From positions 1 to 64,000 of the forward strand of contig JABFUD020000290.1 in the NCBI GenBank assembly GCA_014529385.2: a DNA stretch of 64,000 bases, in the 5' to 3' direction. Below, in pieces: positions 9,649-22,501 of the stretch. The notes under the pieces were generated by a model that ran no database searches, was not told the DNA's origin, and worked only from the letters and a program-made list of their open reading frames with translations. Origin of the DNA: Adiantum capillus-veneris. Lineage: Eukaryota; Streptophyta; Polypodiopsida; Polypodiales; Pteridaceae. Position 1 is the stretch's first letter; each line of letters begins with the position of its first letter. Position numbers and translations under genes: made by a program.

Positions 9649-12490
9649 CCTTTGAATTCCTTTTGTATTCCCTCTACTATCCGTTTTTAGTTGGGTGGCC
9701 CCCACAGGCTGGGGGGTAATTCGTCATGTGATGATTTTACCCGTTCAACTTCACATTCACGCAGTTAAGCATGATTGTATGTCATCATGAGGGGGTGATC
9801 ATAATATGCGCAATTTTTAGTGTGGTAGGCTTTCGTTCTGATTAACGTGTAACCCCACTCCATGTTTGGGGGTCCCCTTACCCCTCCCTGCTTCACTAAA
9901 ACGAATGTATAACACCCCCCCCCCCGCCCAACCCCCACCCTTTACGTGTGTGCGCAAGGCTAGTCACAACAAGGTCGATCAGATGAGATTCTCTTTTACA
10001 ATTACCCTCCTTTGTGTGTGGGTACCTTAAGTGGTGCCAATATGCCATCCATTTATAATTACATGCCTTTAGAGCTCAATCCCCAAAAACCAGTGGATTT
10101 GCAGTCGTTGAAGGCTCCTTAGGCCCTGTCACATTGGGACAGGCACCCAACTCTCTTTTACATGTGTGGCCAACCCTTTGATGTCACATTGGGACGTCGT
10201 TTAAAACTATCCTTTCCACTCATCATCGACTCATGGCCACCTTTCACTTTTTGTTGTGGGCAAATGAATGTCTATCATTGCAGCATGGACTTCTCATCCC
10301 CACCCAATTGTGATAGGTGCCTGAGTCTTAGTAGTGTACCGAAAAGACGTTTTTCCTAAAACAATTTGACTTCCTCCTCATAAAGATGGAAAACAAAGAA
10401 CCTAACGAAATCTACGAATTTGAAGAAATTTTGAACTTTTTTCTTATATTTTTTAACAAATTTTGCTTCCACTTTCCTCATTTTCAATGAGCTCTATGAT
10501 AAGCTAAGGAAAAACTTAGTGTATTGTGCTGCCTTGATCAACTAACAGCAGAGAGGAAGAGACCTGGGGCATCCACTAAGAAATATGTAAGATAGCACAT
10601 GCGAATGAGATTAGGATATTTTATTTATTGTTTAGTTACTTGTTTTAAAAAAGGAGTTAAACAATTTTTGGGCTTTCTCATATAAGAATTATTTAATTTC
10701 AAATTTCTTAGGACTGTGGAGAGAGTTGATGTCTTCAAGTTAGATAGGGGCCTCTATCCCCCCCCCCCCCCCCCGGCTCTCTCTCTCTGAAAAGGTACCT
10801 TCAAAATCAAGTAAGATATCTGACAGTTGACCCTAACTCTCCAAATGCATGACCAAAACTATAGCTAAATTGTAGGAGAGAGTCTCTCTCATGCTTCTAT
10901 GTAGATCTCTCCCTCCCCTCTCTTTCAAAGTCTCTTGGAACTGTCTACAAATAAATTTTTGGAATGTCGGAGTCTAATTTTGAAAGTATTAGACCTCGTC
11001 CCAGGGCTAGTCGATGGCTATGAAACAAACAGAACTTTTATTTGTCTGGCAAAATTGTATGGTTTAACAAATTAGATGAGAGCAAAATCTAAAGAAATTA
11101 TAAAAAGAGAATGAAGATATTTGCATAATCATTTGTGTAAAATTGGCAATTTGTGTACATAGCATTCAAAAATTTTATCTACCTTGTAGATTTCTCATGA
11201 GTGCGTTTGTATCTAATAAGAGAGATATGATTTCCTCTTTTCGCTCTCTTGCCAGGATTGACGAGGATAGACATCATCCTCATTATGATGGAGTTTGTCG
11301 AATGGACCTATCACCATCCCATCAAAAATCTTATTTACAACATTGATTTTTTACGAAATAATATTGTTCATAAACAATTCTCTGTTAAGGGAGTTTTATG
11401 AGATTGCAGGGAATGGAGAAGCCCATATAGGCTTTGTATGGGCCGCTAACATTCACATTAACACTAGTCTTGTCAGTGAACCATAACAATGGCTCATGCC
11501 AGTTTTTAGTAATTTGAGGATAGCTTTTGCAAATGACCACAAAACTTCACAAAAACTTCTTGAGCATGCATTTTAGATGCATGCACAGCTTTGTGGCACA
11601 AAATTGAATCAAAAACATAAAAATATAAAATCATATTTTTAAAAAACAACAATTTTCACGTAAAGTCGCATCTCTCCTTATTTTAAATGGGTGTCAAATG
11701 TCATCATTTTCTCTCCCAAAAATATAGAAGGTTTTGTAGACCCATCATATACATGTCTATCTATTTTTCAATGAATTTTAAGTGTGTTTAAAGATCCTTT
11801 GACCTATCTTTGGGATGGAGTAGTAAAATTTTTTGCATTTGGACATATTAGACCTTAAAGACGGCTACAGATTGGAAATTTCTACATCACTGGATTTTCT
11901 CTAAATTTTATTCAACTCATACTATGTGTTCGGCGTGTTTTCCTGAAGCAGTAATTTTTCATTTTGAAACTCTTACAAATTTTGGTGATTTTTTTACAAA
12001 AGAATCCAAAAGCCACTAAAGTAGCTTATTCTTTGACAAGACTCGTTTTAAACCTCTATTACAATTACAATCCATCTATTAGTTTCATTAGATAAAATCT
12101 TTGAAGATGCCCTTTTAAAGATGGTTGGGGCTAGCACCATGACATTAAAATTGGCATGCAACAACAAGCGATCAAACTCTAAAATTAATGTGAAACATCG
12201 GGTGATCAAGCTTATGGAATAGTTGGGATGAGCCAGTCCATTGATCCCACCTCCTTGCCCCTTGTGTGAGCCCCTTCATTTTCTTTAAAAACGTACTTTG
12301 TTATTGGCTTCCATGCTGGCATGACGGTTGGCTGCCATTGCATCGCCTTCATGTTCGTGTGACACATGCAAGCATACTCACTTTCCTTTTGAACACAAAG
12401 CGGGACCCATATATAGTGAGAACGTACCGACCCTTAGATGAACTAGAAACACTCAGTCGGGTAACCAATGCCAGCAATAATTACGGCCAA
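9649..12490. other. Gene-poor spacer after duplication copy A
   Basis: No gene, RNA or recognisable transposon protein seen on either strand. Two poly-C runs stand out: 9914-9925 (12 C) and 10758-10774 (17 C, followed by a short CT tract). From about 10380 the sequence is AT-rich. Open frames here are short and resemble nothing I recognise. Confidence 0.5.
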
Positions 12491-13019
12491 TAGGTGTATA
12501 GTACATACTCTGTCACAACCCTAGTACAACACCTATAAATAGGACCCATTATATTCATTTTGGGGATCGGTCTATCACTAGTGAGTCGTAGACCTTGTAA
12601 TCAATGATTTGTTATTGTGATCAAGCTCTTGTATCTGGCACTCATTGCTTCCTTGTACTCTAAACTTATTATCTGAATATACCAGTCCAGTGTTTCGTGT
12701 TCGTCATTTGACTATGTCTTTTATTTTATTCTTACAACTCAATCTTTTCCTAATGTTCATTTAAAGTCTAAACTTATGATCAAATGTTTGATCTAATCTA
12801 GTTGTTTGACTCTAATATTCTTATCATGGAATAGTTATCGAGTGACCAACTCATTTCATTTTGATTTGATGTAGTTGTTTGACTTTGACATATATTCTAA
12901 TTTGGAATCTCTATCATAGTGACCAACTCATTTCATTTTGGCGATCATGATAGTGAGCTTAAACTCTTAACAGGAACATGTCTCTCGGTTGGAATTTTGA
13001 GTCACTTGAACATTTGCAA
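12491..13019 (+). promoter_or_regulatory. Possible LTR or promoter region upstream of gag remnant
   Basis: A TATA-like TATAAATAGG sits at 12534-12543, after a CAACCCTAGTACAACACC stretch. Near-repeats of TTTGATTTGATGTAGTTGTTTG-like sequence and GTGACCAACTCATTTCATTTTG occur at about 12790-12945. The position just before a decayed gag (13020 on) would fit a 5' LTR and leader. No paired LTR or primer-binding site was found, so this is inference. Confidence 0.3.
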
Positions 13020-15060
13020 TGCTACCAAAGAGGTAAACAAGAGGAAGGAGACCAACCACAATCTTTGCTAAGGGCCACGACAATATCAACATAGTGGTTG
13101 AAGCATCGGAGTGAAGCTTTGATGAACCTCAATTGGCCTAGAATGAAGAAGTTGGTGAGGGACTTGAGGAGTCTCATCATTCATCCCATTACATGCAAAG
13201 ACATTCAAAAAGATCTGAAAGATGCTCTCGAGGGTCTCTAAGGTCAGATACCAAGGCCAAAGTGAAAGTTCATACGAATGCTAGTGATGATAGTAGGCAT
13301 AGTAGAAGGAAGAAACTGAATCCAAAACTAGAGCATAGAAATAAATTGAAGACTCTGATGAAAAAAAATTGATGATGTTGATACAGATCACTATAGCAAA
13401 TGTAGGCACAGAGAAAAGAAGTCTGATCATAAGGAAAAATTCAAAGATAGAGCAAGAATCAAACCATCATAGATCCAAACATGGGGAACGCTCCAACGAC
13501 CTGAAGATTTCCTATTTGACAGTCAAGGGTGGGAGGAAGGACAATCCAAATGTCCATATACAGGTATTTGAGCATTATGTAGATTTGAAGAACATTGATG
13601 AAGATGATTGGGGTGAGTACTTCCCACAGACTTTGAAGGATGTAGCAAGAAAGTGCTACTACCATTATGGAGCTTGCAAACTTCAAGCATATAGCAACTT
13701 GAAAAAGGAATTTCTTCTAGAGTATAGTGAGAATTGAAAAGATGAGGACATACTTTGCGAGCTAGACAAGATCAAGCAAGGGGAGTTGCCGATGAGGAGT
13801 TATGTGGAGAAAATCAAAGAACTCACCAGACAACTAAATGAGCCTCCTTTAGAGAAACAAATGCGTGCCTAGATTTTGACTTCTTTCAGAAGCAAAAAAG
13901 TTAGAGAACATGAAGTACCAGCACCAACCAAGAAGTGTAATGACATGGTGCAAAGATCTTTGAAGTTAGAGAAGTAAGCTAAGAAGGAAAAGGGACATAA
14001 AAGAGGAAGGAATTCAAGTGACAATAACTCAACAACGGGAGAGTCTAGCTTCAATTCTAGCTCCAGCTCTTTTGAAGCAAATCAAATGACCATTCAAAGA
14101 GCAAAAATAAGGGATCATGGATGAATAAAATCGAAGCAATGTCAAAACACATCTATGAAATGTCAATAACTAGACTAGCTATGGGAAAGTGGAGACGGTC
14201 TACTGAATGTTGGCAGTGCATTTATTGCAAAGTGTTCACACATCCCTAGAACAATTGTAAAATCAAAATGCATCACTTTAAAGATGGGAAATATGTTTCA
14301 ATGATATCCCTGGAAAACCTAGCTACAGGAAATCAGGAGGATTCAAAGAATGTAGACAATGGTGCTAGTACCAAGAATGGGCAAGGAAGAGGGCGCTATC
14401 AAGATTTTGGCAGAAGATGTCAGGATAGCACTAATTTTACCGAGTGTAATTTTAGTTGCTACACGTGTAGGAAGTATGGCCACATTGTAGCTAAATGTCC
14501 TAATAATGTCAAAGTTGAAGGGTCAGAAGGAATTTAATGGCACACCCAGTTCTAGTGCACATGACTACCAGGAGTGTTGGGGCTTTCATTGAAGAGTTAA
14601 CAAATGAGACATATAAACAAATGAAGAAAAGTGAAGAGGCTCAGAGGTCAGAGAAGCAGAGGGTAGTCTCCAAGGCCAAGGAGGTGGACAAATGGCAAGA
14701 GTAGAGGGAACTCGCAGTCAAGACCACAAAGGATTTGGCAAAAAAGATGTTAGACATGCTCGAAGACCAAAACCATCCAAAGGCTTTCCCAAAGGCACCA
14801 GAGGTCTTAGAGAAAGAACTTCCACAGAAGCAGTCTAGTAAAGGAAGAGGTTGAGGAACCAGCAAAAGTCTCAAAGGAGTGCATAGAAAAGGATGTCTGG
14901 CAAGTCAAGGCAGATTTGGCCAAGACTAAAATAATAAATCTGGGGACGAAAAATGTTTAGAAGAAACAATCCAGTTTCTCACAAAAGGTTCCATCAGCCC
15001 AAATATGCAAAAGGCCAATAGATGCATGGCACTGCAAGGAAGCTCAAGGGAGAGGGGGTT
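13020..15060 (+). pseudogene. Decayed retrotransposon gag with CCHC zinc knuckle
   Basis: Piecewise plus-strand reading gives gag-like segments: YFPQTLKDVARKCYYHYG, FLLEYSEN then a stop, GELPMRSYVEKIKELTRQL (about 13780-13835), and a zinc knuckle CYTCRKYGHIVAKC at about 14459-14500 (CX2CX4HX4C). Stops lie at 13735-13737 and at several points around 13870-14160, so it is not functional. After the knuckle, 14530-15060 reads as lysine- and glutamate-rich sequence with further stops. No protease, RT or integrase follows, and the RT fragment at 16.9 kb is on the other strand. The element's family is uncertain (LTR retrotransposon). Confidence 0.65.
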
Positions 15061-16880
15061 CACATATAAAATCACCTATATCATGTGAACGTTCAAAAGT
15101 TATTGACAGTAGTTCTGCAATTGAACACTAAGTGTCCTGAGACACTAAAGTGTCCTATTATTCTACCAAGTTTTGGCTATTTATTTGTCAAGCTAGAAAG
15201 AAGTTCTTTACACATTGCTTCTACCATAGATTGGTTATGAGGGAAAGAAAACGTTGGATTTGTCTCCATATCTAAATACAATCCGTATGGAGAGAATTTT
15301 GGTAAGTTCTAAGACATAAAAATTTAGTAAAATTTCAAGCTGTTTTGCAAAAAAAATCATAAAATTATTATATCTTTTTGTAGAGATGGCCTTTTCTATG
15401 TTTATAAAAGCCAAGTGCTAGCACTTAGTGTTACAAAACAATGGAATGCACTTTAGAGATAAGTTTTCAAGTCATATGCAAGTTATAGACATAATTTCAT
15501 ACCTGAGCACGCACTGAATAAGAGCATAATTTTGGTCTTCCAAAGGTCCCCTCATGAAATTGGTACTATTCTAGTGCAATTTTAACAACTACGTACAAAT
15601 GACTTTATATGCTTAAACCAAGAAACTAATTATTCTTTGGGCTCCCTAACTCAATTAAATCTCCTTGCTTGAACTCTATCTTGAGTTTTTTATCGTGCAA
15701 AAACTCTTGAAAATCTTGAGTTCTCCCTAATAACATTGAAACCAAGGTTTTAAGCACCCCAATTGTGTATGTACCACGTACTTTGATACATTTAGTTGAT
15801 CTTCATGGAAAATTTGATATTATTTGAGGTTTTGAATGCTTATGTCTCAAGAATGAAAATAAGAAAGTTTTCTGTTATGCAGTTTTGAATATTTAAAATT
15901 ATCCAATAATTGTTGCATACCAAAGCCCTTCTACTTGCCACCTTGAGTGCTCAATGGAAAGGGCAAGCAATGTATTACTTTTTAAAGTCACAAATACATC
16001 AGAAACATATTTTTCTTTGTATACGACGATATGCTTGAAATGACCATATCAAACACATGGAACTTTCCATTATTTTATATACTCCAAAGTCAATTTTTTT
16101 GCACATGAAACTTTCAATAATTTAAGCATATCAAGAGGGTTTTCTTAAATAAACCATCTAATGCAAGTAGCATCTAATTTAAATTTATTAAAAAAGTGTC
16201 TTGTTTTGGTACCAAACCAGTGTTAAAAACACCCCTATACTCACATGCTCTAATATAATAAAACAAGCCCTTTTTCTTAAGAAACTTACAGATTGTCTCA
16301 AGGGATGCACCTTTAAGAAACTATTCATATAACTTGTGTTCAAAGGGGCCCGTTACTAACATGCTTAAGGTAATAAAATGACCCCTTTTTCTTCAAAAAC
16401 TTATGGGTTTTCCTTTAAATCAATTTAAAAAACCCTTTTGTTAATATAATCTTGTTAAAGTTTTAAAATTTTGGCAATTAAAAACCCCATTCATTTGAAC
16501 TTACGTGGTAACTTACATGTATAAGAGGTGAACCCCCTGAGTAGATTTTTTTCCAAAATGAAATAAAAACCCCCTTCTATAAATGTAATTCTATTAATTT
16601 TTCCTGATAAACAACTTTTTTCGGTGAACTCACATGCTATATTAACATACCTATGGGTAAGCCTTTGACAAAAATATCCTACTTGGATATTTAGTAATAC
16701 TAATTACTATGTCCAAAAGATCCTACTTAGATATTTAGTTTTACTAATTACTATGTCCAAAATTCTCTATTTCTGGTAGAAAATTGAAGGGGATAATTAG
16801 GAAATCAGCTTAGAAACTTATGGGATAATTTTTAGAGTTAGAATACATTGTTAAAAAGTGGTGATAACAATATCCTAATT
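15061..16880. other. AT-rich region, nothing recognised
   Basis: About 1.8 kb, strongly AT-rich, dense in stops in all frames. A short local duplication lies at about 16677-16765 (ATATCCTACTTGGATATTTA and a near copy). No gene supported. Confidence 0.5.
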
Positions 16881-16889
16881 TATGCAAAA

Positions 16890-17640
16890 AAATTAGGAGC
16901 ATTAATTAGATAATCCAAATGGAATTACCAAATACTTGAAAGCTCCCTCGAAAGCTCTCCATTTAGTGACAATTGTGGTTTTGGCTCTATCTTTTGGTGC
17001 AATCTTTAGTTGATTATATCCACCATATCCATCCATAAATCGATACATTTTATGACTTGCTATTTTGTTCGGCATCATATCTCTAAATGAAAATGGAAAT
17101 GGATCCTTGATAGTTTGGGCATTTAGCTTTTTATAGTTGGCACAAACCCTCAGCTTCCCATTCTTCTTTGGGACAACCACTATTGGAAACATCCAGCCAC
17201 TACAACTTGCTACTTGAGTGATGGACCCCGCATTCAGTAAATTGTCAATCTCTTCTTTTGACCTTCTTGGTATAATTCAAATTCATAATTGTTGATTCAT
17301 CATGTAGCTCAAAAGCCAAACCGATTGTGCATCTAGTTTCACTAGTATCCTCTGCTGACAGACCTCTTGATCTACTCCTTTCAAATTTGTATATTATATC
17401 CTTGTATTTCTAGAATAATTATTTGGACTTCTCATTTACTTCATGTCTCAATTGCTTGTTGATTTATACCATCTTAGGATCTACCTTTGAGCTAAGATTC
17501 CACTCTTTGATTTCTTGGTCATTTGGTAACATCCAGTTTGGTCCATCTCCTTTTCTTTTTGCTAAAGATTCAACTTCCTTATTATTTAATTTGTATCCTT
17601 GCTGTGTATTGGTTATCCATGCTTCCTAATTCTGATTCCC
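16890..17640 (-). pseudogene. Ty3/gypsy reverse transcriptase fragment
   Basis: Minus-strand reading gives the N-terminal half of a Ty3/gypsy RT: IDNLLNAGSITQVASCSGWM, then FPIVVVPKKNGKLRVCANYK (about 17130-17192), KLNAQTIKDPFPF, YRFMDGYGGYNQLKIAPKDR (about 16980-17040) and YLVIPFGLSN near 16905. Upstream (about 17230-17400) it reads as a broken protease-RT linker (GLSAEDTSETR, IGLAFELHDESTIMN). The catalytic YxDD part, RNase H and integrase are missing. The sequence differs clearly from the chromovirus RT at 19.5-21.5 kb, so it is a separate element. Confidence 0.8.
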
Positions 17641-17939
17641 TATCCAAGTATACCACATTCTAACCATGTGTGTCTACATTTTTCTCCCTTTGCTCTTCAT
17701 CCAATCTAGCATTCCCTTAGCTTTGATCCCCCAAATCCTTTGATGGCATGCCATCCAAGTGTAATGATCTTTATCCCGGATTTGATTTAGTGAAGTTCTC
17801 TAGATATTGTTATCTTTGTTTTTTTGCTTAACCTTTGAAGCAAGGGTACTCAAACCATACTATCCTCCCATCCTATTGCCAATATATAGGCAACTGCTAA
17901 GCCAAGTTCAGACTTGGCCCCTAGCCTCTAGGCCCTTGG

Positions 17940-19000
17940 CCTAACGTTAATTCCCCCTTGGAGGAGCATTTTTGTCCTTGAAAACAAAAGTGGAAAATTT
18001 CTTCTTAAGAACACTAATGTTCTCCCAAGTGGCATCTTCTTTAGGTCTGTCTTTCCACTTGACTAATGCTTGTTGACGTACATGATGACATGATCATGGT
18101 AGTCAAGTATATGCTCAGGTTCATGCGATTGAGTAGGAGGTTCAATGAAATCAACCACAATCTACTAATCAATAACATTTTCATCCTGATGTAAGCATAA
18201 ATTACATAAATGACTAACATGGAATATCGGATGAATGTGAGAATACAAAACTAACGAGAGTTTGTAGGCCATATCATCAACTCGCTTGAGTATCTTAAAA
18301 GGCTCACAATACCTCATAGATATTTTTGGTGTTGGACCAGTCTTCAGAGTTTTTGAATGCTTTGGCACACGCAAAAATACCTCTTTCCATTTTGTGAAGG
18401 TAGCTTGCTGACGTTTCTCATCACCATACTTTTCATATCGATCATATGCTTGTCAAACATTTTGACGATCCAGTCTTAGTTTTTCCATATGGTCTTGGAG
18501 GAGATCCTTGACCTGTTGAAGCTTTTCGATCGCCAACCCCACCGTACCTAGTGACCTAGATTGAAAGTACCCAATCATTTAAACACAACGTCCCTCCAAA
18601 GTGAGTGTTAAAATTGATATCACGATCACTCCCAATGTTACTTGGTGGCCCAAGCAACCTGTATAGATTATCCATAAATAGCCCAACTAACTTTAGAGTC
18701 TTAAATGTAGATTTGGTTGCAACTTGCAAAATTTTAGTCACTTGGTCTACGACCACCCATTCCGAGTCAGGACTTCATACAGTGGTTGGTAAACTTACAA
18801 TGAAATCCATAGAGATACTTTCCCATTCACCATTTGGAATCTCTAATGGATGCAAGAGACCTCCCACCTTTAGGCACTTTGCTTTATTTACCTTGCATTT
18901 TTGGAAAAGAAAGACATAATCTTGAACATAGCCATGTAATCTGGCGAGTAAAATTGTCATCATACGAGAGCATTGTTAATGCATGGGTGTCTTGCACTTG
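17940..19000 (-). pseudogene. Chromovirus 2 integrase and chromodomain (broken)
   Basis: Minus strand: CKVNKAKCLKVGGLLHPL and WESISMDFIVSLP (18775-18963; first catalytic Asp in SMDF), then VVDQVTKILQVATKSTF and PPSNIGSDRDINFNTHF (18556-18756; second Asp in SDRD). The frame then breaks before the third catalytic residue. 18165-18374 reads RYCEPFKILKRVDDMAYKLS and HIHPIFHVSHL, the usual integrase C-terminus. At about 17950-18130, in broken frames, a chromodomain reads PEHILDYHDHVMYVNKH and KWKDRPKEDATWEN. Integrase inserts the cDNA; chromodomains in this family are known to steer insertion toward marked chromatin. Confidence 0.82.
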
Positions 19001-19399
19001 GATTGTCATGAAATTCATAGGAATTTGGAGATGAATGTCCGTGCCCTTGGTACACACACTCTCCCCTTGTGGAGTAGGTACCCATTATCTATGGAATTTT
19101 TTTTTCATCTCTACAGCTTGTCACTCACAAGAGGAGAATTGGGTGTGGACGTTAAAGACACACTACCAACATTGGAGTGAGAAGGATCCCTCATTTTTAC
19201 ATGGCTCCACACTTTGAAGTATGCATTGCCATGCTCATATTTGCCCTTAAGAGACTCCAAAAACTCACTCTAAAGTTTCGTAAAAAGAAGAGAGTTGATC
19301 TCTGGCATACTGCTAAGAGCATTAGCACCCCATTATGTTGTTACAATACCAAAGATTTGCATCATACTCCTAAAGCATCTTAGCCCACCTAACCTTGCA

Positions 19400-19967
19400 A
19401 CCCTTTAAATTTGTTTGTTGTGTAAACCATTTTATACTTTCATGGTCAAGCATAATCTCAAACTAGGCTCCATACAAATAATATTTCCACGTCTTCAAAG
19501 TAGACACTATTGCATAGAGTTCTCTTTGATAAGAAAAATAATTATGTTGTGTTGAATCAAGCTTCTTACTTTCAAATGCAATTGGCCTTCCCTCCTACAA
19601 AAGGAGTGCTCCAATAACACAATACTAGCATCCATTTCCGTGACACGTATGGTTGTAGCCCATCAGTTAAAATAACATGCCCTAAGTAATGAATTGACTC
19701 CTTGAGAAAATAACACTTTGATTCTTTGGCATATAGCTTATTTTCTCTTAACAATTCAAACATATGCATTAGATGTTGTAAGTGCTCTTTCTCAGAGGCA
19801 TTATACACGAGAATTTCATCAAGAAAAACAATAAACTTGCTCAAATATGGTTTCAAGATATTGTCCATAAGTGACATAAAAGTTACGGGCGTATTGGTTA
19901 ACCCAAAGGGCATGACCAAAAACTCATAGTGTCCACGGTTGGTGCAGCCAAAAAGCGTCGATGCCAA
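19400..19967 (-). pseudogene. Chromovirus 2 RT C-terminal part and RNase H
   Basis: 19572-19967 on the minus strand reads GHYEFLVMPFGLTNTPVTF and KFIVFLDEILVYNASEKEHL, then LRENKLYAKESKCYFLKESI and HYLGHVI. The catalytic YxDD equivalent is FLDE rather than FLDD, so even an intact frame would lack the second catalytic Asp. Below 19600 RNase H continues in other frames (PIAFESKKLDSTQHNYF, RELYAIVSTLKTW). The upstream RT half is displaced to 20851 on by an inserted block. Confidence 0.82.
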
Positions 19968-20850
19968 AAAGTGTGGAAAGCAATATCAAAGGTGCTTATA
20001 GATATGTGCCCGGATATAAAGCATATGTGAAGATCTAGTGCCGGCAAAGGATTTCATGATGTGTATGACTTATGCAGCTATGTGAATCAATGTAGAGGTT
20101 CTATGCTTTAAAGAAGGTTATTCATGTGGAAAACTTCTTAGGACATTAAGAGCAAGTGGAGGAGTGAAGGTCATGTGGTTAGTGATAAAAACTTAAGAAA
20201 GTGGATGTACGGCTCGGCTTTCTTGCATGAGGATAGCCAAAAAGTCTATTTATGTTAAATTTTTGCAAAACGTGTTTTTTTTCAAAAAACAACCCGCAGT
20301 AGTCTGAAGCAAAACGCCATTTTGGACGTTTTTGTGTCTCACTCACATAGGCTAATTCGTCGCCGTTTAATGGAAGATGTTTCAATTTTTGTAAACTATG
20401 TTTTTTGAGGCGGCAAGAAGGACAAAGAAGGGAATATAGCTTTGAGAGAGCCTGTTGGTGTACTCTCCACCATAGCCAATCACTTGCTGGGAAAGAAGCA
20501 AGCTTCGATCTCATCGTCTTTGGTGTTGTCTCCCCCATCCTTATTTTATTCTCTTCTCTTGTGCAAAGGTGTCGATATGTGTAGGCTGTGTGTGAGCCCC
20601 CCGAACCAATTGGTGTGTGTGCAAGAGAGAGGTGTATTGTGTGTGGTTGAGAAACGGAAGGCGATGGTTGAGATGCAATAAGCTTTTCTTTTGTGTGTGA
20701 TTGTGGGCTTGGATATGTACAAACGAGTGTCTCCAGTAAAGTTTTATTGTTTGGTCTGTTTATCTGAGTGGATCAGGATGTTGTGATTCCATCTGAGCTA
20801 TAGAGAGGCATGTGCATGTTGTCGGGTGTGTTTCCCCTTTCTCCCCTTTG
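19968..20850. other. Foreign block inserted in the chromovirus 2 RT
   Basis: RT breaks off at about 20850, after a DIFKTAS segment, and resumes at about 19960 with FGCTNRGHYEF. These would be adjacent in an intact RT, so roughly 890 bp are foreign. The block has no recognisable protein. It is GT-rich on the + strand at 20560-20700. It could be a solo LTR or a small non-autonomous element; its ends and any target duplication were not resolved. Confidence 0.5.
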
Positions 20851-21560
20851 AGATGCAGTCTTGAATATATCCGCAAGCCTAATGTGTACCTGATGATACC
20901 CTGAATGTAAATCAATCTTTGTAAATATATGAGCATGGGTGAGCTTATCAAATAACTCATCCACTGAAATCCTAATGTATACCTAATGATACCCTAAATG
21001 TAAATCAATTTTTGTAAAGATATGAGCATGGATGAGCTTATCAAATTCTCGGCAATGGATACTTATTCTTGATAGTAGCCACATTCAGACTAGGATAGTC
21101 TATGCACATGCGCATAGTACCATCTTTTTTCTTCACCAATAAGATGGGAGAGGCCCATGGATAGCTAGGTTATATGAAACCTCTATTGAGATAGTCAGCT
21201 AGTTGATGTTCCACCTCAGCAACCTCAAAATGGCTCATTTTGTAGGTGGTTTACTTACGGGCTTACTGCCTACAACCACGTATATGCCATGTTGCACAGC
21301 ATGTGTTGGTGGTAAACCTGGTGGAAAATCATCTAGAAATACATATTTGTACTCCATTAGTAAATATTTTAGCTTATTACCAACATTTGCTTGTTTAGGA
21401 GAGAGAAAACTAAACTTAGGTGGAAGAGAAGAGAGACAAGCATGCAGCGTTGAGAAAATGTCATTCAAAACATTATCAACATTTAAAAAAAATGACACAT
21501 GGGGTAACACAAAAAGAGTTCTTCTATTTCATCTTGACAAGAGAGATTCATAAGCCCGGT
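20851..21560 (-). pseudogene. Chromovirus 2 protease-RT linker and RT N-terminal part
   Basis: Minus strand at 21235-21510: LLMEYKYVFLDDFPPGLPPT and HAVQHGIYVVVGSKPVSKPP. Below this, in broken frames, come a motif like [20 protein letters not shown] and then DELFDKLTHAHIFTKIDLHS with GYHQVHIRLADIFKTAS (20773-20964). A local duplication of the DELF..GYHQ coding stretch is present (about 20878-20965 against 20970-21048), so this RT part occurs about twice. Confidence 0.8.
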
Positions 21561-21644
21561 TGTACAAATGAGTGGCAAAAAAGGCACATCCGTCTCTCCA
21601 ATCGCATCATGTGCACACTGTTGGATTCATACATCAAAATGTTG

Positions 21645-21882
21645 TGCTCATAGCTACGTTTAAGTGACTCCCCACATTAGAACCACATTAAGTCACTCCA
21701 TATTCATGACTTGGAAATTCAAGGATGTGTGATATCCTTGAATCTCTAGTGGTACATCTCTTATGCTCATAGCTACGTTTAAGTGACTCCCCACATTAGA
21801 ACCACATTAAGTCGCTCCATATTCATGACTTGGAAATTCAAGGATGTGTGATATCCTTGAATCTCTAGTGGTACATTTTTCA
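21645..21882. repeat. Tandem duplication, 119-bp period, in chromovirus 2
   Basis: Copies 21645-21763 and 21764-21882 are nearly identical (one or two substitutions; the TGCTCATAGCTACGTTTAAG start is shared). The copy lies between protease and RT coding sequence. Confidence 0.92.
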
Positions 21883-22100
21883 CTTAAGTATCCCACACCT
21901 CAACGTCATGGCCTTTCATCATCACTGTCTCGTAACGATGGGAACTCAGAGTATGAGGTAACGTGAGCCGTTTCACTAACTTATAGTTAATGAAATTGTG
22001 CAAATCACCACTGTCCACCAATATCTACACCTTGTGCCCTTGGATAGACCCATGCATACGCACCAACTCATGTGGACCAAAGGTTGGCTACCTCATTGAG
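21883..22100 (-). pseudogene. Chromovirus 2 aspartic protease
   Basis: Minus strand at about 21900-22030 reads ILVDSGDLHNFINYKLVKRL, with the DSG catalytic triplet, then LTLPHTLSSHRYETVMMKGH. A stop lies just before the active-site segment. The enzyme would cut the gag-pol polyprotein. Confidence 0.75.
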
Positions 22101-22501
22101 GCTGTTATACAGCACTCGTGCACCAATTTGGTCTATGTTATGTCCACATTGAAGAAACAAAAGGAGGACTTAAGACTCTAAGAGGCAACAATTGCACCAT
22201 TGCACTACTTTTTCTTTACCTTGGGCAGCAGATTTCCCCTTGGGTAATCTTTTTTGCCATTTTTGCTCCCTAAACATGTAAAACATAGTTTCTCCTACTA
22301 TAAACTTTCATTTATTGTGCCCATGCTGTGTACGTGCATTTGCATGTGTAGTGTCAGGCACGTGGATATTATGCAGTGCTTTCTCATCGGGATTGTGATG
22401 TATATGCACTTGCACTATGGTCTCCTCAAGCGTCTTGGGGTCCTAGGTTTGACATGCTTCTTAACCTTTGGTGTTAACCCACGAATAGACCCACACACTT
22501 G

